Shown: positions 43,338 to 52,440, numbered from the stretch's first letter. The stretch is 53,382 nucleotides of DNA from DASXAQ01 sp036406615 (GCA_036406615.1 DASXAQ010000066.1:1-53382); one strand, 5' to 3'. Made by a program: numbers and translations. Notes: generated by a model from the letters alone, not told the origin.

Positions 43338-44468
43338 ATGACGAAGCCCCTGCGCGCCCGCACGGGGAAGGCGATGGCGGCCGCGACGACGGCCGTGCTG
43401 CTCGCCGCGTGTGGCGCGGGCGGCACGCCCGCCCCGCAGGCGGGCGAGGTCCTGCAGCCGACGCCCTCGCCGGTCGCCTCCGCGGTGACGGCGGCGTGCC
43501 CGGCCCCCCACGGTCCGCCGGGCGTAGCCATGGCATCGTTCCGCGCCGGCGTGAACGGCGCGTGTATCCTCGGGTCCCGCCTGCTCCAGTACCGATGCAG
43601 CGCGCACACGGCGCCGGTGATCCAGATCTCGGCCGCCGGTTCGGGACGTCATCGGTATCGGTACGTCGGCGGACGGTTCGCGGCGATCGTCGCCGGGCTG
43701 CCGTCGACCACGCGGTTCCAGGGGATCGGGCCGCACGGCGAAGGCGTGTACTGGAACCCCGCCGACGCGGCCGCCCTGTACGTCCGAACGGGCCCCGTGA
43801 CGCGCAGGTGGCTGCGCGTTCCGCGGCTGCCGCGGATGGCCCCGGCGGCGTCGCCCGTCGCCGTCGCGCCGTCGCCGTCGCCGACCGGACCTGCGTCGGG
43901 CCCGCACGCCTACTTCCTCGGCGACTCCGTGCTGCTCGCATCCCAGCCGAACGTGGAGGCGGGGCTGCCCGACTGGAACGTCACGTTCGACGCCGAGATC
44001 GGACGGACGATGGCCTCGGGCCTGGAGATCGCCCAGGCGCAGGCGCCGAACGTCCGCGAGGTCGCGGTCGTGCACCTCGGCGAGAACGACCTGGTCGACC
44101 CGGACTTCGCCTCGCAGGTCCGCGACCTGATGATCGCGCTGAGCGGAGCGGACCTGGTGTTGTGGGTCAACCTGCACGAGTCCACGCCCCTGTACGCGCA
44201 GTTCAACAACGACCTACGCGAGGTGGTCGCCGAATTCCCCAACGGCGTGGTCGCCGACTGGAACGCGGTAGCGCCGCCCGAGGGGATCGTCTCGGATGGG
44301 ATCCACCTCAATGCCCTTGGGGCCGAGGCATTCGGCGATCTCATCCTCGACGACCTGATCGAGTGGCGCGCCGTGGCCGCCGCCCGGGGCCCGGCCGGGT
44401 GCGCGACGATGCCGGTGCTGCCGTCGCCCACGGTGTCGCCGTCGACGTCGGCGACACCGACCGCCTAG
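43338..44468 (+). CDS. SGNH/GDSL-hydrolase-like lipoprotein
   Basis: The 376-residue protein has a lipoprotein signal with Cys25 (LLAAC), a Pro/Ser-rich linker, a small Cys-containing region at about 54-165 with no recognised match, a second Pro/Ser linker, and an SGNH-like domain at about 190-345. Block I is FLGDSVLL (Ser197), block III LGENDLVD (Asn250) and block V SDGIHLNALG (Asp320, His323). A Pro/Ser/Thr tail ends the chain. Such domains remove or add acyl groups on cell-wall sugars. ATG 43338 gives a normal signal peptide; GTG 43320 is an alternative. Confidence 0.82.
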   Translation: MTKPLRARTGKAMAAATTAVLLAACGAGGTPAPQAGEVLQPTPSPVASAVTAACPAPHGPPGVAMASFRAGVNGACILGSRLLQYRCSAHTAPVIQISAAGSGRHRYRYVGGRFAAIVAGLPSTTRFQGIGPHGEGVYWNPADAAALYVRTGPVTRRWLRVPRLPRMAPAASPVAVAPSPSPTGPASGPHAYFLGDSVLLASQPNVEAGLPDWNVTFDAEIGRTMASGLEIAQAQAPNVREVAVVHLGENDLVDPDFASQVRDLMIALSGADLVLWVNLHESTPLYAQFNNDLREVVAEFPNGVVADWNAVAPPEGIVSDGIHLNALGAEAFGDLILDDLIEWRAVAAARGPAGCATMPVLPSPTVSPSTSATPTA

Positions 44469-44500
44469 GAGCTGACCCGCCTCCGCGAACGTACGCGTTC

Positions 44501-45310
44501 TCAGGCCGCCGAGGCCTGCAGGTCCCGTTGCAGGGTCGCCGTCGTCAGGTTTTCCCGGCGCGCGCGCAGGTCCATGTACAGGATCACGCTCACGAGCACG
44601 CTGAACGGCAGCGTGATCACCGAAGCGATCGCGGACATGATGCCCTGCAGGAACCACGTGCCGGAGAACGGCAGCGTGAGCAGGCTGTTGACCACGCCGA
44701 CGAGCAGCCACGCGAGCACCAGCGTCCCGAGCACCGGCCAGCTTCGCCCGGTCACCAGGTTCCACGACCGCTTCATGGCCTCGGTGCCGCGACGGTCCTC
44801 GACGACCAGCACCGGGATCGCCACGGCCAGTCGCGTCAGCAGGAAGATGCCGGGGATCACGAACAGGACGAAGCCGCAGGCGATCGACAGCCCGACGAGC
44901 AGGCCGACCAGCAGGATCGGCCAGATGCGAGCCAGGCCGAACCGATAGCTCGCCGCCACGTCGGTCTCGAGTCCGGCCGCCTCGGAGGCGACGGCGCGCG
45001 TGATCGCGCCCGCCAGCACGGACCAGGCGAAGAACGTGAGGAAGGCGAACACGAGCGAGGCGCCGACGCTTCGCCAGAACGCCGGCGCCGAGATGACGAC
45101 CGTGTTGCCGGCGCCGGTCACGACCGTGGTGTGGCGAAGCGCGTGCTGCACGAAGTAGGAGATGAGTGCCAGGGGCAGGATGACCACCGCCGCCACGCTC
45201 ACGAGGGTCTGCCAGTTCCGCCGGTACACCTCGAAGGCGTCCGTCAGGATCTGACCCACGTCGCGCGGTTGGATGGCCATACCGTCCGGCCGAACCGGTG
45301 TCTGGTCCAC
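44501..45310 (-). CDS. Polytopic membrane protein (GPDPase membrane-domain-like)
   Basis: The 269-residue protein has about six hydrophobic segments and the pattern of the YciC / glycerophosphodiesterase membrane-domain group: an N-terminal DVGQILTDAFEVYRRNWQTL helix, a central FVIPGIFLLTRLAVAIPVLV and AMKRSWNLVTGRSWPVLG. Function is unknown; relatives are thought to act in envelope homeostasis. GTG 45310 was chosen because CGGAGGA lies eight bases before it; ATG 45280 is the alternative. It is divergent from the EamA transporter gene and converges on the SGNH lipoprotein gene. Confidence 0.8.
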   Translation of the reverse strand: MDQTPVRPDGMAIQPRDVGQILTDAFEVYRRNWQTLVSVAAVVILPLALISYFVQHALRHTTVVTGAGNTVVISAPAFWRSVGASLVFAFLTFFAWSVLAGAITRAVASEAAGLETDVAASYRFGLARIWPILLVGLLVGLSIACGFVLFVIPGIFLLTRLAVAIPVLVVEDRRGTEAMKRSWNLVTGRSWPVLGTLVLAWLLVGVVNSLLTLPFSGTWFLQGIMSAIASVITLPFSVLVSVILYMDLRARRENLTTATLQRDLQASAA

Positions 45311-45406
45311 GGGTGGTTCCTCCGTTCGTCCGGGCCGCCCTGAGCGGCGGCCTGCCTCAGCGGTCGCCGCATTCTCACCCCGCAGACCGGCTGGGACAAT
45401 GAGGCG

Positions 45407-46375
45407 ATGGCCGTTCCCGCCCGCCGCGAACCCGATCCGGGGCCGCGGCCGCTCCCGAGCCCCCGGCCGCGCTCCGCCGCCTGGCACCTTCGCGCCGGCG
45501 TGCTCGCGGTCTGCGTCGCCGTCGTCGGCTGGGGGTTCAACAACGTGATCGTCAAGATCACGTCGGTTCCCGGGCTGACGTTCACGTTCTGGCGGCTCTG
45601 GCTCGGCGCCGGCGCCATGATGGTGGTGCTCACGCTCGCGCGGCGCCGCCTGACGCGCGACGTGCTGGTCGCCTCCGCGCCGGGCGGCCTGCTGCTCGGG
45701 GTCGAGATGATCTTCTTCTTCCTGGCTTTGAAGCAGACGAGCGTCGCGGACGTGACGATCATCGCGGCGCTGCAGCCGGCGCTCACGTTGCTGGTCGCCG
45801 GGCCGATGTTCGGCGAAGTCGTGACCGGGGCGGAGATCGCGTGGACGTCGCTCTCGCTGGGCGGCGTCGCGCTGGTGGCGATCGGCTCGAGCGGCACTCC
45901 GGCGTGGAGCCTTCGCGGCGACGCGCTGGCGGCCGTGTCCCTGTTGGCCTGGACGGCCTATTTCGTCGTCACCAAGCGCGTACGCGCCCGCATCCCGACG
46001 CTCGAGTACCTGACCGCGGTCATGATCGTCGCGGCCCTGCTGGCCACGCCGGTGGCATTGCTCTCGCGCGACCCGCTGCTCGCATCCATGCATGCGAGCG
46101 ACTGGTTCTGGCTGGGGCTGTTCGTCGTCGGGGGGACCAGCGGCCACGTGCTGCTGACGTGGGCGCAGCCGCGCGTGCCGGTGAAGGTCTCGTCGCTGCT
46201 GATGCTGGGTTTGCCGGTGGTGTCGGGGATCGCGGCGCTGCTGGTGCTCGGCGAGACGCTGGCTCCGCTGGAGATCGTCGGCGGGTTGGTCGTCATCGGC
46301 GCGGTGGCCGCGGTGGTCGTGCGGGCGGCGCGCTCGGGGGCCGGCGAGGAGATCGAGACGGACGTTCCCGGCTGA
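45407..46375 (+). CDS. EamA-family (DMT) transporter
   Basis: The 322-residue protein has ten predicted membrane helices in two EamA repeats after a Pro/Arg-rich cytoplasmic leader. Repeat 1 shows VGWGFNNVIVKITS and ALKQTSVADVTIIAALQPALT; repeat 2 shows LLAWTAYFVVTKRVRARIP and VKVSSLLMLGLPVVSGIAALLVLGE, read here in part. DMT family members export amino acids, nucleobases or other metabolites. GACAAT lies six bases before ATG 45407 and could be a weak -10. It converges on the LuxR-type regulator gene with six bases between stops. Confidence 0.9.
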   Translation: MAVPARREPDPGPRPLPSPRPRSAAWHLRAGVLAVCVAVVGWGFNNVIVKITSVPGLTFTFWRLWLGAGAMMVVLTLARRRLTRDVLVASAPGGLLLGVEMIFFFLALKQTSVADVTIIAALQPALTLLVAGPMFGEVVTGAEIAWTSLSLGGVALVAIGSSGTPAWSLRGDALAAVSLLAWTAYFVVTKRVRARIPTLEYLTAVMIVAALLATPVALLSRDPLLASMHASDWFWLGLFVVGGTSGHVLLTWAQPRVPVKVSSLLMLGLPVVSGIAALLVLGETLAPLEIVGGLVVIGAVAAVVVRAARSGAGEEIETDVPG

Positions 46376-46381
46376 CCGGGA

Positions 46382-47023
46382 TCAGACGATGCGCCGCTCC
46401 GTGGCCCAGCGGGTCAGCTCGTACCGGTTCGACAGCTGGAGCTTTCGCAGCACCGCGGAGACGTGCGTCTCCACGGTCTTGACCGACAGGTGGAGCTCGC
46501 GCGCGACCTCTTTGTACGCGTAGCCGCGCGCGATCAGCCGCAGGACCTCGCGTTCCCGCGTCGTCAGGCGATCGAGCTCGGGGTCGAGGATCTGCGGCTT
46601 CGATTCGGCGAACGCGTCCAGCACGAACCCGGCCAGGCGCGGCGAGAAGACCGCGTCGCCGCCGTGCACGCGGCGGATCGCCTCCGCGAGGTCGCGCCCG
46701 GCGATCGTCTTGGTCACGTAGCCGCGGGCGCCGGCCCGGATCACGGCGATCACGTCCTCCGCCGCGTCGGACATCGACAGTGCGAGGAAGCACAGGTCCG
46801 GGTTCGTTCGGCGCACGGCCTCGACGACCGCGGCCCCGCCGCCGCCGGGCATGTGCACGTCGATCAGCGTCACGTCGGGCTCGGTCGCGCGAACCCGAGC
46901 GATGGCCTCGTCCACGTCGTACGCCTCGCCGACGATCTCGAACGTGGAGCCGAGCTCCGCCCGCACGCCCGACAGGAACAGCCGGTGGTCGTCCACGATG
47001 AACACGCGGATGGGCTTGGCCAC
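46382..47023 (-). CDS. NarL/LuxR-family response regulator (LiaR-like)
   Basis: The 213-residue regulator has a receiver domain with Asp55 (VTLIDVHMPG), Asp11-Asp12 and Lys in YVTKTIAG, and a C-terminal LuxR HTH at about 150-210 (LTTREREVLRLIARGYAYKE and VETHVSAVLRKLQ). GTG 47023 lies one base after the kinase stop, so the pair is co-translated. Together with the PspC-containing kinase and the divergent PspC/LiaF-like protein it makes a LiaFSR-like set, known in Firmicutes to answer cell-envelope damage. Confidence 0.93.
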   Translation of the reverse strand: MAKPIRVFIVDDHRLFLSGVRAELGSTFEIVGEAYDVDEAIARVRATEPDVTLIDVHMPGGGGAAVVEAVRRTNPDLCFLALSMSDAAEDVIAVIRAGARGYVTKTIAGRDLAEAIRRVHGGDAVFSPRLAGFVLDAFAESKPQILDPELDRLTTREREVLRLIARGYAYKEVARELHLSVKTVETHVSAVLRKLQLSNRYELTRWATERRIV

Positions 47024-47024
47024 C

Positions 47025-48290
47025 TCAGCCGTCCTCGCGCGGAACGCGAAGCTGCACTTCGGTTCCCGCGCCCGGCTCCGAGACGATCGTCGCCGTTCCG
47101 CCGTACCGCTGCATCCGGCCGCGGATCGAGTCGGCGATCCCGCGACGGTCCTGCGGCACGGTCTCGGGATCGAACCCTTTGCCCTTGTCGCGCACGAACG
47201 CGGTGATGGCGTCGGGCTCGACCTCGACGTAGATCGAGACCTCGTCGGCGCCGGAGTGCTTGGCGGCGTTGGTCGCCGCCTCGCCGCACGCGTCGACGAC
47301 CGCCTGGAGGTTCTGGTCGACCGGACAGTCGCCGACCACGACGGTTTCGACCCGGATGTGGTGTGCGAGCTCCACGCGTTCGGCGACGCGATCGATCGCG
47401 GTGCTCAGCAGCCCGCTCGGGTCGGCGTCGGTCGTCCGGTACAACCACGTCCGCAGCTCGCGCTCCTGCCGGCGCGCCAGGGCGGACATCTCCGCCGGGT
47501 CGCTGGTGCGCTGCATGAGGGCGAGCGTCTGCAACACCGAATCGTGCAGGTGGGCGGCCACCTCCTCGCGCTCCTGGATGCGGATCCGCTCCCGACGTTC
47601 CTCGGCCGCCTCACGGGCCAGCCGGGCGACCCAGGGGCCGAGGATCAGCGCGAGGCCCGACAGGGTCACGACCACGGCCACGGCGACGTTGCGGATCGCG
47701 CCGAGGGCCGTGCTGCTCGACGCCGCGTGGTTCGTCGCGAAGAACGCAGCCATGCCGGCGGCGATCAGGACGCCTCCGAGGAGCAGCCGGCCGATCGAGA
47801 CGCGCTGGACGTCGTCCCGGTCGCCGCGCGTACGCGAGATGCCGGCGAACAGCCGGCCCCACCTGGCGCGGCCCGCCTCGTCGCTGCGCGTCCACATGAC
47901 GGCCGAGCCGAACGCGGCCAGCGCCACCGGCCACACGAGCGCGTCGCCGAACCACAGGCCGGCGGCGCGCAGCAGGAGCAGCATGCCGAGCACGACCAGC
48001 CCGGCGGCCACGGTCTTCTGGACGCTCCCGGTGACGCGGACGTTCGCCTCGGTCCGCGTCGGCGCGGGGCGGGGCTCCGCGGACACCAGCCAGAGCAGGA
48101 CGTACAGGAACAGGCCGAACCCGCCGGCGCCGGCCAGCACGACGAACGCCAGCCGGATGACGACCGGATCGATGTCGAGCCGCTCGCCGAGGCCGCCGGC
48201 GACCCCCGCGACCCAGCGGTCGGCACGGCTTCGTTCGAACAGGGCCCATCGGCCGGCGTGCGCCGCGTGCCGTGCCCGTTTTGCCTGCAT
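47025..48290 (-). CDS. PspC-domain sensor histidine kinase (LiaS/DesK-like)
   Basis: The 421-residue protein starts with a PspC domain (18-72, VAGVAGGLGERLDIDPVVIR and a membrane helix), then four or five more membrane helices to about 222, a HisKA_3 dimerisation domain with His249 (HLHDSVLQTLALMQ) and an ATPase domain with EAATNAAKHSGA and the GKGFDP box. ATG 48290 was chosen because it precedes the PspC domain directly; there is no clear ribosome binding site. PspC domains normally sense or stabilise the membrane, so here the domain probably supplies the input. The gene is divergent from the second PspC gene. Confidence 0.92.
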   Translation of the reverse strand: MQAKRARHAAHAGRWALFERSRADRWVAGVAGGLGERLDIDPVVIRLAFVVLAGAGGFGLFLYVLLWLVSAEPRPAPTRTEANVRVTGSVQKTVAAGLVVLGMLLLLRAAGLWFGDALVWPVALAAFGSAVMWTRSDEAGRARWGRLFAGISRTRGDRDDVQRVSIGRLLLGGVLIAAGMAAFFATNHAASSSTALGAIRNVAVAVVVTLSGLALILGPWVARLAREAAEERRERIRIQEREEVAAHLHDSVLQTLALMQRTSDPAEMSALARRQERELRTWLYRTTDADPSGLLSTAIDRVAERVELAHHIRVETVVVGDCPVDQNLQAVVDACGEAATNAAKHSGADEVSIYVEVEPDAITAFVRDKGKGFDPETVPQDRRGIADSIRGRMQRYGGTATIVSEPGAGTEVQLRVPREDG

Positions 48291-48466
48291 GAAGGCGATG
48301 CTCTCACACGGCGAACGCGCGGACCTCGGGGATCTCCCCGTACCTTCGAAGCGGCCTCCGGGGGCGTTCAGGGACTTCCCCGATGCCGCGGCCGCCTTCC
48401 TCGGCCAGCATGGGTGGCGAGCGAAAGCGAGGCCGGGCACGCGGGCCGGCGAAGGGGGTTGTTGGC

Positions 48467-49780
48467 ATGAGTACGGTGAGCACGGATCAGAACCCGCCGA
48501 GCGGGCCAAGCGGGCCGCCGCCGGCCCGACGACTGACCCGCCGGGCGAACCATCGCGTGTTCGCCGGCGTGGCCGGCGGGCTGGCGGACTACTTCGCGAT
48601 CGATCCCGTGATCATCCGGATCGCGTTCGTCGTGCTGGCGATCACGGGGGGTGCGGGCCTGCTCCTGTACCTGCTCGGCTGGTTCCTGATCCCGCGCGAG
48701 GACCTGCCGTCGTCGCCGGGCGAGCGCGTGTTTCGCCGTGTGGCCGACGGGCCGGCATGGCTGGCCGCCGCGCTGGTGGTCATCGGCATCCTGGTGCTGG
48801 TCTCCCACGGCAACTTCTGGGCCCCGTCGATCGTGTGGGGGCTGGCGCTGATCGCGCTCGGGATCATCCTGTACACGCGAGACGGGGAGCGGGCGGCCCC
48901 GGCCGCCCCGGTGGATCCGGCCGCTGCAGTGGCGACGGCCGGCGCTCCGGTGGCTTCGGAACCGTGGACGTCACCGCCGCCGGCGTCGCCCGGGACGGGT
49001 GACCAGGCCGCGACGGCGGTCACCGAGCCGGTCGGCTTCGCCCCCATCTCGCCGGCTCCCGTCGCGCCGTCGCTCCCGGTCGTCGCCGCGCCGCGGGCGC
49101 CGAGGGAGCGGTCGGGCATGGGCTGGTTCGTGGTCGGAGCGGCGCTCGCGGCACTCGGCGTCGCGGCGCTGCTGAACCAGTCGGGCGCGATCTCGCTGAC
49201 GTTCGGGCAGTACTTCGCGCTCGCGCTCGCCGTGCTCGGCATCGGCCTGTTCGTCAGCGCGTGGGTCGGACGGGCGCGGTGGCTCATCTTCCCCTGCCTG
49301 CTGCTGGTCCCCTTCGTGCTGGCCACCAGCCTCATCGACGTTCCCGTGCGCGGCGGGTTCGGCGGGCGCGTCGTGACTCCGATCTCGGCGACGCAGGTCG
49401 CCGGCGAGTACCGCATGGTCGCCGGGAAGCTCACGATCGACCTGTCCCGCGTCGACTTCGCCCGTGGCCCGTCCACCGTGCGCGCGACGGTCGTCGCCGG
49501 CCAGCTGCGTGTCCTGGTGCCGCGCGGCGTCCCGGTGGTGGTGACCGGCAGCGTGGGTGCGGGATCCGCGAACGTGTTCGGGAACGTCGTCAGCGGGCTG
49601 CAGGTCCCCATCCGTGGATTCGGCGCCGGGGCCCCGTGGGCGGGCCCGGTGACGCTGGACCTACGAGTGTCCTTCGGCGCCATCCAGGTGAGTCGCATCG
49701 ACGCCGCAGCGATCGTGCCGCCGGCGTCGGCGACACCCACGCCGCCGGCCGTTCCGAGCTCCGGCTCGCAATCGGGTTGA
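48467..49780 (+). CDS. PspC/LiaF-like membrane protein
   Basis: The 437-residue protein has an N-terminal PspC domain (21-77, RVFAGVAGGLADYFAIDPVI), a second hydrophobic pair, a long Pro/Ala-rich linker, a four-helix LiaI/LiaF-like membrane region, and an extracytoplasmic beta-rich C-terminus with VAGKLTIDLSRVDF and FGAIQVSRIDA, like the cell-wall-response domain of LiaF. It ends in a Pro/Ser tail. LiaF represses LiaS in Bacillus; by analogy this protein may hold the divergent kinase off. ATG 48467 follows GAAGGGGG. A small membrane-protein gene follows after 13 bases. Confidence 0.88.
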   Translation: MSTVSTDQNPPSGPSGPPPARRLTRRANHRVFAGVAGGLADYFAIDPVIIRIAFVVLAITGGAGLLLYLLGWFLIPREDLPSSPGERVFRRVADGPAWLAAALVVIGILVLVSHGNFWAPSIVWGLALIALGIILYTRDGERAAPAAPVDPAAAVATAGAPVASEPWTSPPPASPGTGDQAATAVTEPVGFAPISPAPVAPSLPVVAAPRAPRERSGMGWFVVGAALAALGVAALLNQSGAISLTFGQYFALALAVLGIGLFVSAWVGRARWLIFPCLLLVPFVLATSLIDVPVRGGFGGRVVTPISATQVAGEYRMVAGKLTIDLSRVDFARGPSTVRATVVAGQLRVLVPRGVPVVVTGSVGAGSANVFGNVVSGLQVPIRGFGAGAPWAGPVTLDLRVSFGAIQVSRIDAAAIVPPASATPTPPAVPSSGSQSG

Positions 49781-49793
49781 GGAGGAGGCAGTC

Positions 49794-50105
49794 ATGAAGC
49801 GTCATCCGTTGGATCCGCTCGCGTTCGTGTTCGGCGTGCTGTTCGGGCTCATGGGACTCGTGTTCCTGGTGGCGCACGTGCACCTGTCGAAGATCGGTGG
49901 CCAGTGGGTGTGGCCGGCGACGTTGGCCGGCGCTGGAGTGCTGCTGATGATCCTCACCGCGCGACCCGTGGTTCGGCCCCGGCGCGAGGTTTTGGAGCCG
50001 GCCGCGTCCGTCGAAAACGCGCAAGCCGACGTCGACGAGCCGCGGGAGGAGAGCCCGTGGTTCCCGGAGGATCCGAGCGCGCCGGGACCGAACCCCCGAC
50101 CCTAG
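49794..50105 (+). CDS. Small two-helix membrane protein
   Basis: The 103-residue protein has two hydrophobic helices (about 9-28 and 38-56) and an acidic, Pro-rich cytoplasmic tail. I do not recognise a family. ATG 49794 follows GAGGAGG. It lies 13 bases after the PspC/LiaF-like gene and is surely in that operon, so a small accessory role in the same envelope response (as LiaI is to LiaF) is plausible. Confidence 0.8.
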   Translation: MKRHPLDPLAFVFGVLFGLMGLVFLVAHVHLSKIGGQWVWPATLAGAGVLLMILTARPVVRPRREVLEPAASVENAQADVDEPREESPWFPEDPSAPGPNPRP

Positions 50106-50119
50106 GCCATCATTGGGCG

Positions 50120-50662
50120 GTGGAGAGCTTGGCGGGACAGTTGCTGATCGCCGGACCGGCGTTGTGGGATCCGAACTTCCGCCGAACCATCGTGCTGATC
50201 GGCCACCACGACGACGAAGGTGCGGTGGGCGTCGTGCTGAACCGGGCGACGGACGTGCCGGTCGCCGACGCGGCGCCGCCGCTGGCGGAGCTCGTTCCCG
50301 ATGGCGACCGGCTATTCCTGGGCGGCCCGGTCGCGCCGCAGGCGGCGGTGGTCCTGGCCGACTTCGAGCATCCGGATCGCGTCGAGATCCTCGCCCTTGG
50401 CTCCATTGGGTTCCTGCCAGGAGATGCCGGGTCGCTTGACGTCGGCCCCATCCGGCGGGCGCGCGTCTTCGCCGGCCACGCCGGCTGGGGTCCCGGCCAG
50501 CTCGAGGACGAGGTGGAGGAGTCCTCGTGGATCGTCGAGCCTGCCCGTCCGGACGACGTCTTCACGTCGGACCCGGAGGGGCTCTGGCGAGACGTCGTGC
50601 GGCGCAAGGGTTCGGCGTTCGACGTGCTCGCCATGATGCCGATGGATCCGACGCAGAACTGA
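50120..50662 (+). CDS. yqgE: YqgE/AlgH family protein
   Basis: The 180-residue protein is a member of the YqgE/AlgH (DUF179) family: LAGQLLIAGPALWDPNFRRT at the start, then GAVGVVLNRATDVPV, LFLGGPV and ARVFAGHAGWGPGQLE. The function is poorly known; it is called a transcriptional regulator in some annotations on slight evidence. GTG 50120 matches the normal N-terminus. CATCAT six bases before it may be a weak -10 of the leaderless type. It follows the PspC operon by 14 bases and may be read through from it. Confidence 0.92.
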   Translation: MESLAGQLLIAGPALWDPNFRRTIVLIGHHDDEGAVGVVLNRATDVPVADAAPPLAELVPDGDRLFLGGPVAPQAAVVLADFEHPDRVEILALGSIGFLPGDAGSLDVGPIRRARVFAGHAGWGPGQLEDEVEESSWIVEPARPDDVFTSDPEGLWRDVVRRKGSAFDVLAMMPMDPTQN

Positions 50663-50713
50663 TCGGGCGACGGCCGGGGAGGATTTCGATGTGTCCCGGC
50701 GCCGTGTCCCGGG

Positions 50714-51583
50714 CTACTCGTCGCCGGCCGGCCCGTCGAACGGGTTGCGGCTCTCTCCCGTCGATTCGCGCAGGAACCGTTCGATCTCCGCGGCGATGTC
50801 CTCGCCCTGCGGCACCGACGGCGCCGGTCCCGCCGCCTCCAGCTGATCGAGATACGCGCGCGCCTCGGGCCGCTGGGCGACGATCGCGTCCAGCCGGATG
50901 CGTTCGTCCTTCGCCTGCTCCACCAGCGCGTCGACCGGCAGGTGCACGTCGAGGTGTGCGGCCACGCGTTCGACCAGGGCGAGCACGCCCGCGTGGTACG
51001 TGCCCGCCACGTAGTGCGGGATCTGCGCCCAGAACCCCGCGCTCGGGATCCCGGTGTCCGCCAGGGACATCTCGACCAGGTTCACGGCCGAAGCCGGCAC
51101 GCGCATGAAGCTCGCGGGCAGGGGTGGGTCAGAGTCGAGCGGGCGCCGGTCGTGGCCGGTCACGAGCACCGGCGTCGGCCGCGTGTGGGGGACCGTGGCC
51201 GGGACGGCGCCCATGCAGACGCTCTGCACGACGCCGAGCCGAAGCGACAGCTCGACGAGCGCTGCGCGGAACTCCACCCACCGGTAGTCGGGCTCGGGTC
51301 CGGTAAGGACCAGCAGGTCCCGTCCGTCGGCCTCGACGCGCGTCACGGTCAGCTCCGGCCAGGTCATGTCGGTCATGACGCCCTCGCTCAGCTCGAGCGT
51401 GGGGCGCCGGGCCCGGTAGTCCAGCAGCGCGTCCGCGTCGAACGCGGCCACCACGCTGCCGCCCTCGGCCACGAACGAGGCCGCGGTCGTGGCGACCCCG
51501 CCGGCGTCCACCCAGCCGTCGAGCGCGGCGATGAGGGCGGGAGCCGACAGCGGTTCGTCCGTCAGGAGGCGGTACAGCGTCAT
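50714..51583 (-). CDS. PAC2 family protein
   Basis: The 289-residue protein belongs to the PAC2 family, named for a proteasome-assembly chaperone and common in actinobacteria and archaea. It has the LTDEPLSAPALIAALDGWVD opening, the LLVLTGPEPDYRWVEFRAAL strand and turn, GAVPATVPHTRP, and SAGFWAQIPHYVAGTYHAGV near the end. Function in bacteria is unknown. ATG 51583 follows GGGAAG at a somewhat long distance. The C-terminal 60 residues are acidic and helical. It converges on yqgE and is divergent from the hydrolase gene. Confidence 0.9.
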   Translation of the reverse strand: MTLYRLLTDEPLSAPALIAALDGWVDAGGVATTAASFVAEGGSVVAAFDADALLDYRARRPTLELSEGVMTDMTWPELTVTRVEADGRDLLVLTGPEPDYRWVEFRAALVELSLRLGVVQSVCMGAVPATVPHTRPTPVLVTGHDRRPLDSDPPLPASFMRVPASAVNLVEMSLADTGIPSAGFWAQIPHYVAGTYHAGVLALVERVAAHLDVHLPVDALVEQAKDERIRLDAIVAQRPEARAYLDQLEAAGPAPSVPQGEDIAAEIERFLRESTGESRNPFDGPAGDE

Positions 51584-51672
51584 CGAGGACAGCTTCCCAC
51601 AGTCGCGGTGGCGCGGCGCCGGCCATTCGCTCGCGCCGCGATAGGGTGCCAACCGAGGAAAGGAGCGCGCGC

Positions 51673-52440
51673 ATGTGCTACGAGACGAACGCACGGCCGC
51701 CCCTGCCGCCGATCGCCGGCGGCGCGGGCATCGCGGGGACCACGGACCTGACGCTTCGATCCGCGGACGGGACGGAGTTCTCCGCGTACTCCGCGAGAAC
51801 CGCGCAGGCCGATGCGCCGGGCATGGTCATCCTCCCCGACGTGCGGGGGCTGCACCCGTTCTACGAGGACCTGGCCGATCGGTTCGCCTCGGCCGGCGTC
51901 CACGCGACGGCCTTCGACTACTTCGGCCGCACCGCGGGGCTCGGACCGCGCGACGACGACTTCGAGTACATGCCCCACGTCCAGCAGACGACGCCCGACG
52001 CGATCGCGGCCGACGTCGCGGCGACGGCGGCCCACGTCCGCTCGCCCGACGGCGGCGGCGCGACGTCCCTGTTCACGGTTGGGTTCTGCTTCGGCGGCCG
52101 CGCCTCCTTCAACCAGGCCGCTCGAGGGCACGGCTTGGCCGGCGTGATCGGCTTCTACGGCCGCGTCGCGCCGAGCGACGAGCAGGACACCAACGCGCCG
52201 GCGTCACGGGTGGGCGAGTTCAAATGCCCGGTGCTCGGGCTGTTCGGCGGGGCCGACCAGGGCATTCCGACCGAGGACGTCGATGCATTTCGCGCCGCGC
52301 TGGACGCGGCCGGCGTGCGCAACGAGATCGTGTCCTACGAGGATGCGCCGCACTCGTTCTTCGACCGGCGCTTCGAGGAACACAAGGACGCGTGCGACGA
52401 CGCCTGGCGGCGCATCCTGGGATTCGTGGGGGTGGCGTGA
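51673..52440 (+). CDS. Dienelactone hydrolase family protein
   Basis: The 255-residue alpha/beta hydrolase has the Cys-His-Asp triad of dienelactone hydrolases: Cys139 (GFCFGG), Asp195 (FGGADQGIP) and His227 (DAPHSFFD). It would open lactone rings or hydrolyse esters in the cytosol. ATG 51673 follows AAAGGAG and is preferred to GTG 51646. A TAGGGT box near 51641 may be its -10. The stop overlaps the next start as GTGA, so the two enzymes are coupled. Confidence 0.93.
   Translation: MCYETNARPPLPPIAGGAGIAGTTDLTLRSADGTEFSAYSARTAQADAPGMVILPDVRGLHPFYEDLADRFASAGVHATAFDYFGRTAGLGPRDDDFEYMPHVQQTTPDAIAADVAATAAHVRSPDGGGATSLFTVGFCFGGRASFNQAARGHGLAGVIGFYGRVAPSDEQDTNAPASRVGEFKCPVLGLFGGADQGIPTEDVDAFRAALDAAGVRNEIVSYEDAPHSFFDRRFEEHKDACDDAWRRILGFVGVA

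Noticed and set aside
44487..44500. Hairpin GAACG-TACG-CGTTC between the SGNH and membrane-protein genes
   Set aside because: A five-base stem without a T-run is too weak to call, despite lying in a convergent gap.
50672..50702. Dyad GCCGGG...CCCGGC between yqgE and PAC2 genes
   Set aside because: The stem is short with a bulge and a 13-17 base loop; not distinguishable from background.
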